Shown in pieces: positions 9,469 to 17,963 of a stretch of DNA of 64,000 nt. The first letter of the stretch is position 1; every line of letters begins with the position of its first letter. Position numbers and translations under genes: made by a program. The notes beneath the pieces are model-generated. The model searched no databases and was not told where the DNA came from. It worked only from the letters and a program-made list of their open reading frames with translations. Origin of the DNA: Phycisphaerae bacterium (GTDB taxonomy: Bacteria > Planctomycetota > Phycisphaerae > Sedimentisphaerales > Anaerobacaceae); contig JAGOLX010000001.1 of NCBI GenBank assembly GCA_017993835.1, forward strand, positions 124,001 through 188,000, given 5' to 3'.

Positions 9469-9797
9469 TCAAACCGCCTTGCGCCGCCGACACGCCAGAA
9501 CCGCGGGCATAAGTTCTCCTGCCATATCGCACCCGTGAGGGCAATCGAAGGGTACTGCCGAACGTCAAATCTCCCTTTCCGTCCTCTCTTTCGAGTCGCT
9601 CTCCGCCAACTTCCAGCCCAACACCTGCTTTCGCCATCGGCGGATCGAAATACATCTCCGGTTCGCCCACGTCCGGCGCTCGCCGGGTCAGCTTCACGCC
9701 AACCTGCTTCCCAGTGTTCTTTTTGAAACTGGCGTAGCGCCAGAGCTGATCCTGCTGGAACGGCTCGGCGTGATGCAGCCGCACGACCAGCGTGGCA
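9469..9797. other. Interval of decayed sequence between the lipoprotein and the TPR remnant
   Basis: There is no convincing intact gene here. On the minus strand a frame from 9808 down to about 9560 reads like real protein (LVVRLHHAEPFQQDQLWRYA, then VGVKLTRRAPDVGEPEMYFD), but it has no stop until 9290, inside the oppositely oriented lipoprotein gene. It is probably the truncated start of a gene that once followed the TPR gene. Confidence 0.35.
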
Positions 9798-9919
9798 TCA
9801 AACGCCAATCACTCTCTCCGCATGCTCGAGTTCTTCCTTCCGACGCCAGTAGCCACATTGCTCAATTAGTTTGCGCGCGGCGAGGAGATCGGTGGTCGGC
9901 GCCCCCCATGGATACTCCA

Positions 9920-9950
9920 CGCTTCGAACTTCGGACTTCGGATTGCCGAA
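9920..9950. repeat. Fragment of the CGAAATCCGAAAC repeat family
   Basis: TTCGAACTTCGGACTTCGGAT lies inside the TPR remnant and translates as GNPKSEVRS on the minus strand. It is related to the elements at 17791 and 58587. Confidence 0.5.
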
Positions 9951-10157
9951 GAGCCGGGCACGGTAAAGATGAATGTCTGCCATGAAGAGCCGCATAGGGC
10001 CGCGTTCGGCGATTTCCCAGGCTTCGTCCAAATCCGCCTGCGCGCTCTCGGGACCGGTGCAGGCGCCGGTGAGAAACCGCAACCAGACGCGGGTGAGGAG
10101 AGCTTTTGGGAACTCGTCCTGCTGGCTGGCGCGACGGAGGCCGGACACGGCCTGTTC

Positions 10158-10194
10158 AATTTCGGATTTCGGATTCTGGATTTCGGACTTGGAA
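10158..10194. repeat. Fragment of the CGAAATCCGAAAC repeat family
   Basis: TTTCGGATTTCGGATTCTGG and following bases, reading SKSEIQNPKSEIEQ on the minus strand within the TPR remnant. It is in frame and so did not by itself break the gene. Confidence 0.6.
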
Positions 10195-11243
10195 AGAATC
10201 GCCTCGTAGAGAGCGGCGCGGCCCAGCGTGAGGTGGTCAAGGGCAATGGGGAGGAGCGACAGGTTACCATCCCGTACCCATTTGAGCGTCTGTGCCGTGC
10301 GCTGGGAGACGGCTCGGCATTCACTGATCAACTTTGAACTCTGAACAAGCCGCCATGCGGCTTGTTCAGCAACGGCGAGGAGCAGGTCGCAATACTGAAA
10401 ACCTTGTAGGGTGCAGAGCAGCGGGTAGTCGGGCTGCATCTCCTGCTGTATCTGCTCGGCCTCGCGGAAGCGCGTCTCCGCCTCGGTCCGGCGGCCCGCT
10501 TGGTGCAGGGCATCGGCATGGGTCGTGCGACTGCTCATCCGCCGAGAGGCATCGCCACTGCGGTCGGCGTAGGTGACTGACTGCTCGGCATCCCCCACCG
10601 CACCGGCCACCTCGCCCAATGTCAGTTCCAGCTCGCTCAAGTTGCTTGCACCAGCCGATGCATTCCTCCAATCGTTGAGCTTGGCGGCAAACTCAATCCC
10701 GCCCCTCATTAGCTCGAGCGATTCGGTCAGCCGGCCCAAGCCGCGTAGGCGGTAAGCAGCTTCATTCAACAGAACACCCTGGGTTCTTTCTGTGAGCGTT
10801 TGCGAAACACGATTCCAGGGCTGATCGAAGAAGCACGCAGTGGCTCCCAAATCCGAACCGAATACCCCGAGCTTCTTCGTGCTGTAGTACTCATTTCCGT
10901 GACGAACGCGCGCCACCCAAACCTTGTCATAGGCTTCTTGCTGCAAACCAGCCTGACAGCCGTGAGCTACGGCTTGGTAAAGCGGCTGGAGGTCTTCGAG
11001 CGTGGGTTGGTCGCCTTCCTTGTGCTTGCAGAGGTGTTCGTAGAGCCGCCGGTGGGCCGCGCGCCAGGCGTCTGACCTGCCCTGCGGATGGTGGGCGCGG
11101 GAACCGCTAACAGGGGACACGTCGGCTGCCTTGCGGACCTGTTGCATCATTTCTCTCGGCGAACTATCATGGGGCCGTCGCCGTAGGATGTGTGGTCTTA
11201 CGGGGTTCTGCCGTCGGTCGGCGGCGATGGTCATCGGGGTTCG

Positions 11244-12482
11244 ATGCGGTCGATCCGGGCTACAATCTGGGTGTTCTTGGGCGTTGTCCTTGTGACGGCT
11301 CTCATTGCTTTCTTCGTGCGCCGAGGCGGGCTCGGGCCGGCGCGGGCAACGACCCTGCGTACGCCCGTCTCCGACGCGAACCAGACCGTCGCAGCGCCCC
11401 GGTTCGACGGGACATGGCCCATGTTCCATGGCGGCCAAGGTCTCTTGGGCCGGGCCCAGGGGACGCTGGCCGACTCGCTGACCCTCCTGTGGAAGTTCAA
11501 GACGGGCGCCGAGGTCAAATCGTCCGCCGCCATCGAAGGGGGCCGCGTGTTCATCGGTTCGTGTGACAATCACCTCTACGCACTCGACCTGCGAACGGGC
11601 GAGAAGCTCTGGTCCTATGAGGCCGGCGATGCGGTTGAATCGTCGCCCTGTGTGCTGGGGGGCCGCGTGTTCATGGGGTCTTCAGACAGCTTTCTCTACT
11701 CGCTGGACGCCGGGACGGGGGAATTGAAGTGGAGGTACGAGACGGACGGCCAGATCCTCGGCTCTCCGAACTGGACCCGCTCGCCCGATGGGCAGAGGAC
11801 CTGGATCGTGGTCGGCAGTTACGACAACCGCCTGCACTGCGTGGACGCCGAGAGCGGCAAGGTGATCTGGACCTACGAGACGGACAACTACGTCAACGGC
11901 TCGCCCGCGGTGGACCAGGGCAAGTGTGCCTTCGGAGGCTGCGATGCGATGATCCACGTCGTCTCGCTGGCCGACGGGACGAAAGTGGCCCAGATCGACA
12001 GCGGGTCCTATATCGCCGCCTCTGCGGCGCTCCTCGACGGCCAGGCGTTCGTCGGCAACCACGAGAATGTCTTCCTATGTGCCGATCTGAACGAGGGTCG
12101 GATTCTCTGGCGTTACGAGCAGAGCGATGCGGCGTTCTTCTCCTCGCCGGCTGTGGGCGAGGATGTGGTTGTTTTTGGAGGTCGGGACGAATACGTCCAC
12201 TGCGTCCGTCGCGACAGCGGCCAGCGGATCTGGGCATTCAAGACGCTGGGAGAGGTGAACAGTTCGCCCGTGATCTGCGGGGACAAGATTGTTGTCGGCA
12301 GCGACGACGGCCGGCTGTACCTGCTTCGCCTGGCGGACGGCACGCAGGCGTGGTCCTACGAGATGGGCCAGCCTGTGACCTCGTCGCCTGCGGTCGCGGG
12401 CGGCTTGGTTGTTGTGGGGTGCGATGACGGCTACGTCTATGCCTTCGGTCCCAAGCAGGCCGATGGGGGGCAAGCACGATGA
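11244..12482 (+). CDS. Membrane-anchored PQQ-like beta-propeller protein
   Basis: A signal-anchor (about residues 6-28, IWVFLGVVLVTALIAFFV) is followed by a linker and a propeller of seven or eight blades with the recurrent pattern GxVFIGSxDxxLYALDxxTGxxLW and SSPxVxGxxVxVGxDDGxVYAF. No cysteine pair, haem motif or PQQ ligand set marks it as a real quinoprotein dehydrogenase, so a scaffold or BamB-like role in the envelope is more likely. The preferred start is the ATG at 11244 (MRSIRATIW) preceded by GGGG; the frame is open to 11190. Its stop overlaps the next start (ATGA), tying it to the glycosyltransferase/ABC operon. Confidence 0.82.
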   Translation: MRSIRATIWVFLGVVLVTALIAFFVRRGGLGPARATTLRTPVSDANQTVAAPRFDGTWPMFHGGQGLLGRAQGTLADSLTLLWKFKTGAEVKSSAAIEGGRVFIGSCDNHLYALDLRTGEKLWSYEAGDAVESSPCVLGGRVFMGSSDSFLYSLDAGTGELKWRYETDGQILGSPNWTRSPDGQRTWIVVGSYDNRLHCVDAESGKVIWTYETDNYVNGSPAVDQGKCAFGGCDAMIHVVSLADGTKVAQIDSGSYIAASAALLDGQAFVGNHENVFLCADLNEGRILWRYEQSDAAFFSSPAVGEDVVVFGGRDEYVHCVRRDSGQRIWAFKTLGEVNSSPVICGDKIVVGSDDGRLYLLRLADGTQAWSYEMGQPVTSSPAVAGGLVVVGCDDGYVYAFGPKQADGGQAR

Positions 12483-13774
12483 AGATCATCCAGATCTGTC
12501 CCGGCTCGGGCGACAATTTCTACTGTGAGAATTGCCTGCGCGATGCGGCGCTGGTGAAGGCCCTTCGCGGGCTTGGGCATGACGTCCTGATGGTGCCCCT
12601 GTACCTGCCGTTGCAGGCGGACAAGGTCGAGCCGGTCAGCAATGCGCCGCTGTTCTTCGGCGGCGTGAACGTCTACCTCCAGCAGAAGCTGTCGCTGTTC
12701 CGCAGGACGCCGCGATGGATCGATCGATGGTTCGACTCCCGCGGACTCCTCGAGTGGGCCGGACGAAAGGCGGGAATGACCAGCGCTCGCGATCTGGGCG
12801 GGACGACGATCTCCATGCTCGAGGGCGAGCACGGCCGGCAGGTGAAGGAACTGGACCGGTTTGTGGATTGGCTCGTGACCGAGCCCGAGAAGCCCGACGT
12901 CGTCTGCCTGTCCAACATGCTGCTGGCGGGTATGGCCCGTCGGATCAAGGAACGGCTCGGCGCGCCGGTCGTGTGCCTGCTGCAGGATGAAGACGGATTC
13001 CTCGACGGCCTGAATTCCCCCTACGCCGAGCGGGCGTGGGCGATTGTCCGCGAACGAGTGCGTGACATCGACGCCTTTCTGGCCGTCAGCAAGTACTATG
13101 CCGACACCATGCAGGAGCGTCTCCAGGCGGATTCCTCGCGGATGCACGTGGTCCACATGGGCGTGGAGATGGGCGTGTATGCGCCCGGTGACGGCGGCCC
13201 CGCGACGCCGACGATTGGCTTCCTCTCGCGGATGTGTCCCCAACGGGGGCTGGAGACACTGGTCGATGCCTTCCTCCTGCTGAAGAGGAACGGCAAGCTG
13301 GGATCTGCGAAGCTTCGCATCTCCGGCGGCCGGAGCGCCGCGGACGAGCCCTTTATCTCCCGGCTGCGGGACAAACTGGCGGCGGCGGGCGTCCTCGACG
13401 ACGTCGAGTTCCTGGCGGCCTTCGACCGCGACGCCAGACTGGAGTTTCTGCGAAGTCTCTCGGTATTGTCAGTGCCGGAGGCGTCCCCGGTGGCGTATGG
13501 ATTGTACGTGCTGGAGGCACTGGCGATGGGGGTTCCGGTTGTCGAACCTGCGATCGGGTGCTTTCCCGAGGCGCTTGCGCTGACGGGCGGCGGCATTCTG
13601 TACGAGCCCAACACACCTGAACGCTTGGCCGAGGTTCTCGAACCGCTGCTGCTGGATTCTCAGGCCGCCCGCAAGCTTGGCGCCGAGGGCCGCGCCGGAA
13701 TGTTCAAGGCATTCGATATCGCGAGGACGGCGAAGGAGCTGGTCGGCGTCTATGAACGGGTCGTGCGACGGTGA
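12479..13774 (+). CDS. Glycosyltransferase family 4-like protein
   Basis: GT-B fold glycosyltransferase of 431 residues, probably cytoplasmic and acting on an envelope glycan. The N-terminal Rossmann domain has an unusual cysteine motif, GDNFYCENCLRDAALVKAL (residues about 11-30). The C-terminal donor-binding domain has the GT4 pattern: IGFLSRMCPQRGLETLVDAF (244-263), then VEFLAAF, and PEASPVAYGLYVLEALAMG followed by VPVVEPAIGCFPE, the EX7E-like region. It overlaps the propeller before it (ATGA) and the ABC gene after it (GTGA). The acceptor and sugar are unknown. Confidence 0.82.
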   Translation: MKIIQICPGSGDNFYCENCLRDAALVKALRGLGHDVLMVPLYLPLQADKVEPVSNAPLFFGGVNVYLQQKLSLFRRTPRWIDRWFDSRGLLEWAGRKAGMTSARDLGGTTISMLEGEHGRQVKELDRFVDWLVTEPEKPDVVCLSNMLLAGMARRIKERLGAPVVCLLQDEDGFLDGLNSPYAERAWAIVRERVRDIDAFLAVSKYYADTMQERLQADSSRMHVVHMGVEMGVYAPGDGGPATPTIGFLSRMCPQRGLETLVDAFLLLKRNGKLGSAKLRISGGRSAADEPFISRLRDKLAAAGVLDDVEFLAAFDRDARLEFLRSLSVLSVPEASPVAYGLYVLEALAMGVPVVEPAIGCFPEALALTGGGILYEPNTPERLAEVLEPLLLDSQAARKLGAEGRAGMFKAFDIARTAKELVGVYERVVRR

Positions 13775-14481
13775 TTGAGGCGAGGGCATGGATGATCGAG
13801 CTTTGTGATGTGACGAAGACCTACGGCCCCCCAGACGATCCGGGGTCCGTGAGCGTGCTCAAGGGGATTTCGCTGAAGATCGAGCAGGGCCAATCCATTG
13901 TGATCGTCGGTCCCTCGGGCTGCGGCAAGAGCACGCTGCTGAACATCATCGGCGGATTGGATCATGCGACGAGCGGGCGGGTCCTGTTCGACGGTCGGGA
14001 TCTTGCTTCGCTCGGTGACGACGATCTGGCGAGGATTCGCAGTCGCGAAATCGGCTTCGTGTTTCAGTTGCACCATTTGCTGCCCCAGTGCACGGTGCTG
14101 GAGAACGTGCTGGTGCCCACGCTGGCGGGACGAGGCATTGCGTCGGGACCCGCCGTGCGAGAACGGGCCAAGACCCTGCTTGCCCGTGTGGGCCTGGCGG
14201 ATCGGATGTCCCACCGGCCGGGCGAGCTGTCGGGCGGGCAGCGCCAGCGGGTCGCGGTGGCGAGGGCGCTCATCAACAGGCCCAAGCTGCTGCTTGCCGA
14301 CGAGCCGACCGGCTCGCTGGATGAAGAATCGGCCCAGAGCATCGCCGGACTGCTCGCGGAATTGAATCGCGACGAGGGCGTGACGCTGGTTGTCGTGACC
14401 CATTCGCGGGACCTGGCCTCGCGGATCGGGCACGTGCTGGAGCTCCACGGGGGCGTCCTGCACGAGAGGGGCCGGCCATGA
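13771..14481 (+). CDS. ABC transporter ATP-binding protein, LolD/MacB-type
   Basis: All ATPase motifs are present: Walker A GPSGCGKST, Q-loop FVFQLHHLLPQ, signature LSGGQRQRVAVARAL, Walker B LLLADEPTGSLDEE and the H-loop VVVTHSRD. The FQxHxLLPxxTVLENV segment is typical of LolD/MacB ATPases, which power FtsX-type permeases. The GTG at 13771 overlaps the previous stop, while an ATG at 13792 (MIELCDVTKTYG) matches the family start; either is possible. The following permease overlaps by ATGA and is its obvious partner. Confidence 0.92.
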   Translation: MIEARAWMIELCDVTKTYGPPDDPGSVSVLKGISLKIEQGQSIVIVGPSGCGKSTLLNIIGGLDHATSGRVLFDGRDLASLGDDDLARIRSREIGFVFQLHHLLPQCTVLENVLVPTLAGRGIASGPAVRERAKTLLARVGLADRMSHRPGELSGGQRQRVAVARALINRPKLLLADEPTGSLDEESAQSIAGLLAELNRDEGVTLVVVTHSRDLASRIGHVLELHGGVLHERGRP

Positions 14482-17400
14482 GTCTCTGGCGGCTGGTCGC
14501 GCGAAGCCTCCGATTCTATTGGAGGACGAACGCCGCCGTCTTTCTGGCGGTGATCGTCGCCACCGGCGTGCTCACCGGCGCCCTGGCGGTCGGTGACTGT
14601 GTCCACTACACGCTTGCCCGGATTCTGCAAGCTCGCCTGGGCGACGTCGAATTCGCGGCCTCGGCGCCCGGGCGATTCTTCCGGGCGGCCCTTGCCGATG
14701 ACCTCCAGCGAGACGTGGGTGGTGACATTGCCGCTGTCCTGCAGATCCCCGGCATGATTGCCAACGACGACGGTTCGCGCCGCGTCAACCAGGTCCGTGT
14801 CCTCGGCGTGGACGAGAGGTTCTTCGCCCTTGGCTCGGGACGCGATCCCTTTCCGGGTACGGCGGGCGAGGGAGTCGTCCTGAGCGAAGCGGTCGCGAAG
14901 CGGCTCGACACCGCCGTCGGAGGAGAGGTCCTCCTGCGGATCGAGAAGGTCGGGACGATGCCTCGCGACGTCCCCCTGGTCTCCGACGAGGATCGGACCA
15001 TCGCATTTCGTTTGCAAGTGCTGGCGGTGGCCGACGAATCGGCGTTCGCCCGGTTCGATCTGGCGGCGAATCAGGCGGCGCCGTTCAACGTGTTCGTCTT
15101 GCAGAGTTGGCTGGCGGAGAAGATCGAGCAGCCCGGACGGGTCAACGTGCTCTTGGCGGCCCGTCCGAAGCCCGAATGCACCGCAGACGGACTGAATACG
15201 GCGGTGAAGAAGGTCTGGGAGCCGGCGGATGCCGGCGTCGAGTTGACGCATCTGGCGGAGCGAAACGCTATCGAACTTCGCAGCCGCCGGATCTTCATCG
15301 AGGAGTCGCTGGGCCGGGAAGCGATGAAAGCCGATCCCTCGGCCGCGGGCATCTTGACGTACTTCGTCAACGAGATTCGACTGGGGGACAAGGCGACGCC
15401 GTACTCGATGGTCGCGGCTCTCGATGCAAGCTATAGCGACCTGCTCCCACCAGGGATGCGGGGCGACGAGATCGTCATCAATCAGTGGCTTGCCGAGGAT
15501 CTGGAGGTCCGCGTCGGGGACACGATCGACCTTGCATACTACGTCATGGGAGTCGGGCGGGCTCTGCGCGAGGAGCGAGGACAGTTCACGGTCGTCAGGA
15601 TCATCCCGCTGGAAGGGGCCGCCCGCGATCCTTCGCTGATGCCTGCGTTCCCCGGCTTGGCGGATGTGGACAACTGCCGGGATTGGGAGCCGGGAATCCC
15701 GATCGATCTGGACAAGATCCGCCCCAAAGACGAGCAGTACTGGGATGAATACCGCGGCACGCCCAAGGCCTTCATTACCCTGGAGACCGGCCGGTCGCGA
15801 TGGGGCAATCGATATGGCGACCTGACGGCGGTCCGCTTTCCCTGGCGGGACGGACTCGATGGACAGGTGGCTCGATACCTCACGAGCCACGTCGATCCCG
15901 CATCGGTGGGTTTGTCCTTCCAGGCGGTGCGGGAATCGGGCCTGCGGGCGGGCCGCGAGGGCACGGATTTCGGCCAGCTCTTCCTGGGCCTGAGCATGTT
16001 CCTGATCGGTTCGGCGGTCGTCTTGATCGGACTGCTCTTCGTATTCGGGGTCGAGAGTCGCAGTCCGCAGATCGGTCTGCTCCTGGCGGTGGGCTGGCCC
16101 GCAAGACGGGTCCGAAGACTGCTGCTGGCCGAGGGCGGGATCGTCTCGCTGATCGGGACCATCGTCGGCGTTGCCGCCGGTCTGCTGTACGCCCGCTTGA
16201 TGGTCCTGGGTCTGTCCACGTTCTGGGGCGGGGCCGTCGCGGGCGTCCAGATCCGTTTTCAGGCGACGAGTCCAACGCTGTTCGCGGGCGGTTCTGGCGG
16301 CTTCGTCGCGGCGTTGTTCGCCATCTGGATCACGCTGCGAAAACAGGGGAGGCTTCCCGCTCGCGAACTGCTGGCCGGCGGCGAGGAGCATCTGTCGGGA
16401 GCCGCGTCCCGCGTCCGGGGACGACTCGGTGTCGTTGTGGCGGTTGCCGCATTCGTCGGTGCGGCGGTCCTTCTGTCGGTGGCCTCCGGCGGCGACAGTC
16501 GGGCCATGGCGGGCCTGTTCTTCGGCGCCGCGGCGCTTCTGCTGCTCGGGACGCTGGGTCTGAGCCACGCGGTGCTTTTCGTCGCGGCGGGTGGTTGGGA
16601 TCGGCCGCTGGTTTCGTTGCAGGGACTGGGCCTGCGGAATGCGGCGCGTCGACGAGGCCGGAGCCTGGGGATCATCGGCTTGCTGGCCAGCGGCGTCTTT
16701 CTGGTCGTCGCCGTCGGCGCCAATCGGCACGAACCGCTCCGAGGGCCGCAGAGCAGAGATTCCGGCACAGGCGGATTCGCCTTCTACGGCGAGTCCTCCG
16801 TCGGCATCCTGTACGATTTGAACGCGGAGGCCGGGCGCAAGGCTCTCGGCCTGACAGACCCCGATCTTAAAGGGCTGCGGGCCGTCCAATTCCGCCTTCA
16901 CGAGGGTGACGACGCGAGCTGCCTGAACCTCAACCGCGCCCAACGGCCGCGATTGTTGGCGGTGCAGCCCCAGGCCTTGGGAGGCAGGGGGGCATTCAGA
17001 TTCACGGGTCAAACCGCGACGAGCGAGGAAGAGGCAGGCTGGGACTTGCTCACGATGGACCTGGGGGACGGGGTCGTGCCGGCGATCGGTGACTATCCGA
17101 CCGTCTTCTGGGCACTGGGCAAGAACCTCGGCGATGAAGTGGAGTATAGTGACGAGATGGGTCGGCCCTTCCGCGTTCGGATCGTCGGGACGCTCGCCAG
17201 TTCGATCCTCCAGGGCAGTCTCCTCATCGCCGAGAAGGACTTCATCCCGAGGTTTCCTTCGGTCGACGGATATCGGATTTTGCTAATCGATGCTCCATCG
17301 GATAAGATGGAAGCCGTGTCGCAGAAGCTATCGTCCGGCCTGACGGACTCGGGGTTGGTGCTCACGCCCACGTGGGAACGACTGGCCGCGTTCGGAGCTG

Positions 17401-17789
17401 TGGAGAACACGTATCTGTCGATCTTCACGGCTCTCGGCGGGCTGGGACTCGCCCTGGGCAGTGTCGGGCTGGGTCTTGTGGTGCTCCGCAACCTGCTCCA
17501 GCGACGGGGCGAACTGGCGATGCTCCGTGCTGTGGGGTTTGAGAGGGCCAGGATCCGACGTATGGTCTTCTACGAACACTGGGGCCTGCTGCTCGCGGGT
17601 CTGGTCTGCGGGGGTGTCTCCGCTGTCGTAGCGGTGTTTCCCGCCCTGCAATCGCCGGGGGCCGAGGTGCCTTATGGCTCCCTGCTGGCGACGGTCGTAA
17701 CGATCGCGGCCAGCGGCGCCGCCTGGGTCTGGCTGGCGGGGATGCTGGCTCTGCGCGGGCGCCTGCTCGATGCGCTCAGACAAGAATAG
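14478..17789 (+). CDS. Large FtsX-like ABC permease
   Basis: 1103 residues with a first membrane segment near 15-37 (NAAVFLAVIVATGVLTGALA), a large periplasmic domain, a first FtsX core (about 495-650, with FLIGSAVVLIGLLFVFGVES and VRRLLLAEGGIVSLIGTIVG), further helices, a second periplasmic stretch, and a C-terminal FtsX core (about 970-1095, LALGSVGLGLVVLRNLLQ and LAMLRAVGFERARI). Two FtsX cores in one chain make it a fused LolC/LolE-like or DUF-type permease. With the LolD-like ATPase it should extract or move an envelope substrate (lipoprotein or lipid) in a mechanotransmission manner. The beta-propeller and glycosyltransferase upstream suggest a role in envelope glycan or lipoprotein export. 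Confidence 0.85.
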   Translation: MSLWRLVARSLRFYWRTNAAVFLAVIVATGVLTGALAVGDCVHYTLARILQARLGDVEFAASAPGRFFRAALADDLQRDVGGDIAAVLQIPGMIANDDGSRRVNQVRVLGVDERFFALGSGRDPFPGTAGEGVVLSEAVAKRLDTAVGGEVLLRIEKVGTMPRDVPLVSDEDRTIAFRLQVLAVADESAFARFDLAANQAAPFNVFVLQSWLAEKIEQPGRVNVLLAARPKPECTADGLNTAVKKVWEPADAGVELTHLAERNAIELRSRRIFIEESLGREAMKADPSAAGILTYFVNEIRLGDKATPYSMVAALDASYSDLLPPGMRGDEIVINQWLAEDLEVRVGDTIDLAYYVMGVGRALREERGQFTVVRIIPLEGAARDPSLMPAFPGLADVDNCRDWEPGIPIDLDKIRPKDEQYWDEYRGTPKAFITLETGRSRWGNRYGDLTAVRFPWRDGLDGQVARYLTSHVDPASVGLSFQAVRESGLRAGREGTDFGQLFLGLSMFLIGSAVVLIGLLFVFGVESRSPQIGLLLAVGWPARRVRRLLLAEGGIVSLIGTIVGVAAGLLYARLMVLGLSTFWGGAVAGVQIRFQATSPTLFAGGSGGFVAALFAIWITLRKQGRLPARELLAGGEEHLSGAASRVRGRLGVVVAVAAFVGAAVLLSVASGGDSRAMAGLFFGAAALLLLGTLGLSHAVLFVAAGGWDRPLVSLQGLGLRNAARRRGRSLGIIGLLASGVFLVVAVGANRHEPLRGPQSRDSGTGGFAFYGESSVGILYDLNAEAGRKALGLTDPDLKGLRAVQFRLHEGDDASCLNLNRAQRPRLLAVQPQALGGRGAFRFTGQTATSEEEAGWDLLTMDLGDGVVPAIGDYPTVFWALGKNLGDEVEYSDEMGRPFRVRIVGTLASSILQGSLLIAEKDFIPRFPSVDGYRILLIDAPSDKMEAVSQKLSSGLTDSGLVLTPTWERLAAFGAVENTYLSIFTALGGLGLALGSVGLGLVVLRNLLQRRGELAMLRAVGFERARIRRMVFYEHWGLLLAGLVCGGVSAVVAVFPALQSPGAEVPYGSLLATVVTIAASGAAWVWLAGMLALRGRLLDALRQE

Positions 17790-17790
17790 G

Positions 17791-17956
17791 GAAGAAAGCA
17801 CAAAACTCGAAACTCGAAATCCGAAACAAACTCAAATGACCCAAGCTCCAAATCCAAAACGCTGTGCATCGGAGGGCAGTAGTGTTTCCGTCATTGGGGT
17901 TTCTCCATTTGGATTTGTTTCGGATTTCGAGCTTCGTGCTTCGAGTTTGTCTTCAG
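17791..17956. repeat. Palindromic CGAAATCCGAAAC element (about 165 bp)
   Basis: It fills the gap between the permease and the next gene. The left arm (about 17791-17840) contains CTCGAAATCCGAAACAAA; the right arm (about 17905-17956) contains the complement TTTGTTTCGGATTTCGAG, so the RNA would fold into a long hairpin. The right edge ends just before the AGGTGAT Shine-Dalgarno of the next gene. A second full copy lies at 58587-58738. Confidence 0.8.
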
Positions 17957-17963
17957 GTGATCG

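Larger units (their letters stand above)
9798..11150 (-). pseudogene. Remnant of a large TPR-containing (STAND/CHAT-like) protein
   Basis: The frame can be read from ATGATG at 11150 to the stop at 9798 (about 450 residues). It shows a TPR-like, helical C-terminal region: AHRRLYEHLCKHKEGDQPTL, QPLYQAVAHGCQAGLQQEAY, LRGLGRLTESLELMRGGIEF, and more. Such tails normally follow an NTPase (NACHT/NB-ARC-like) and an N-terminal TIR/SEFIR-type domain in cyanobacterial and planctomycete signalling or defence proteins. None of that is present: upstream of 11150 the minus strand lies opposite the propeller gene. Two copies of an NPKSE-coding repeat (10158-10194, 9920-9950) interrupt the C-terminal part. 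Either a shortened gene or, more likely, a pseudogene. Confidence 0.55.

Noticed and set aside
14064-17012. Minus-strand frame of about 980 codons opposite the ABC genes
   Set aside because: It overlaps two confidently identified genes and contains only Gln/Arg/Asp-rich low-complexity sequence.
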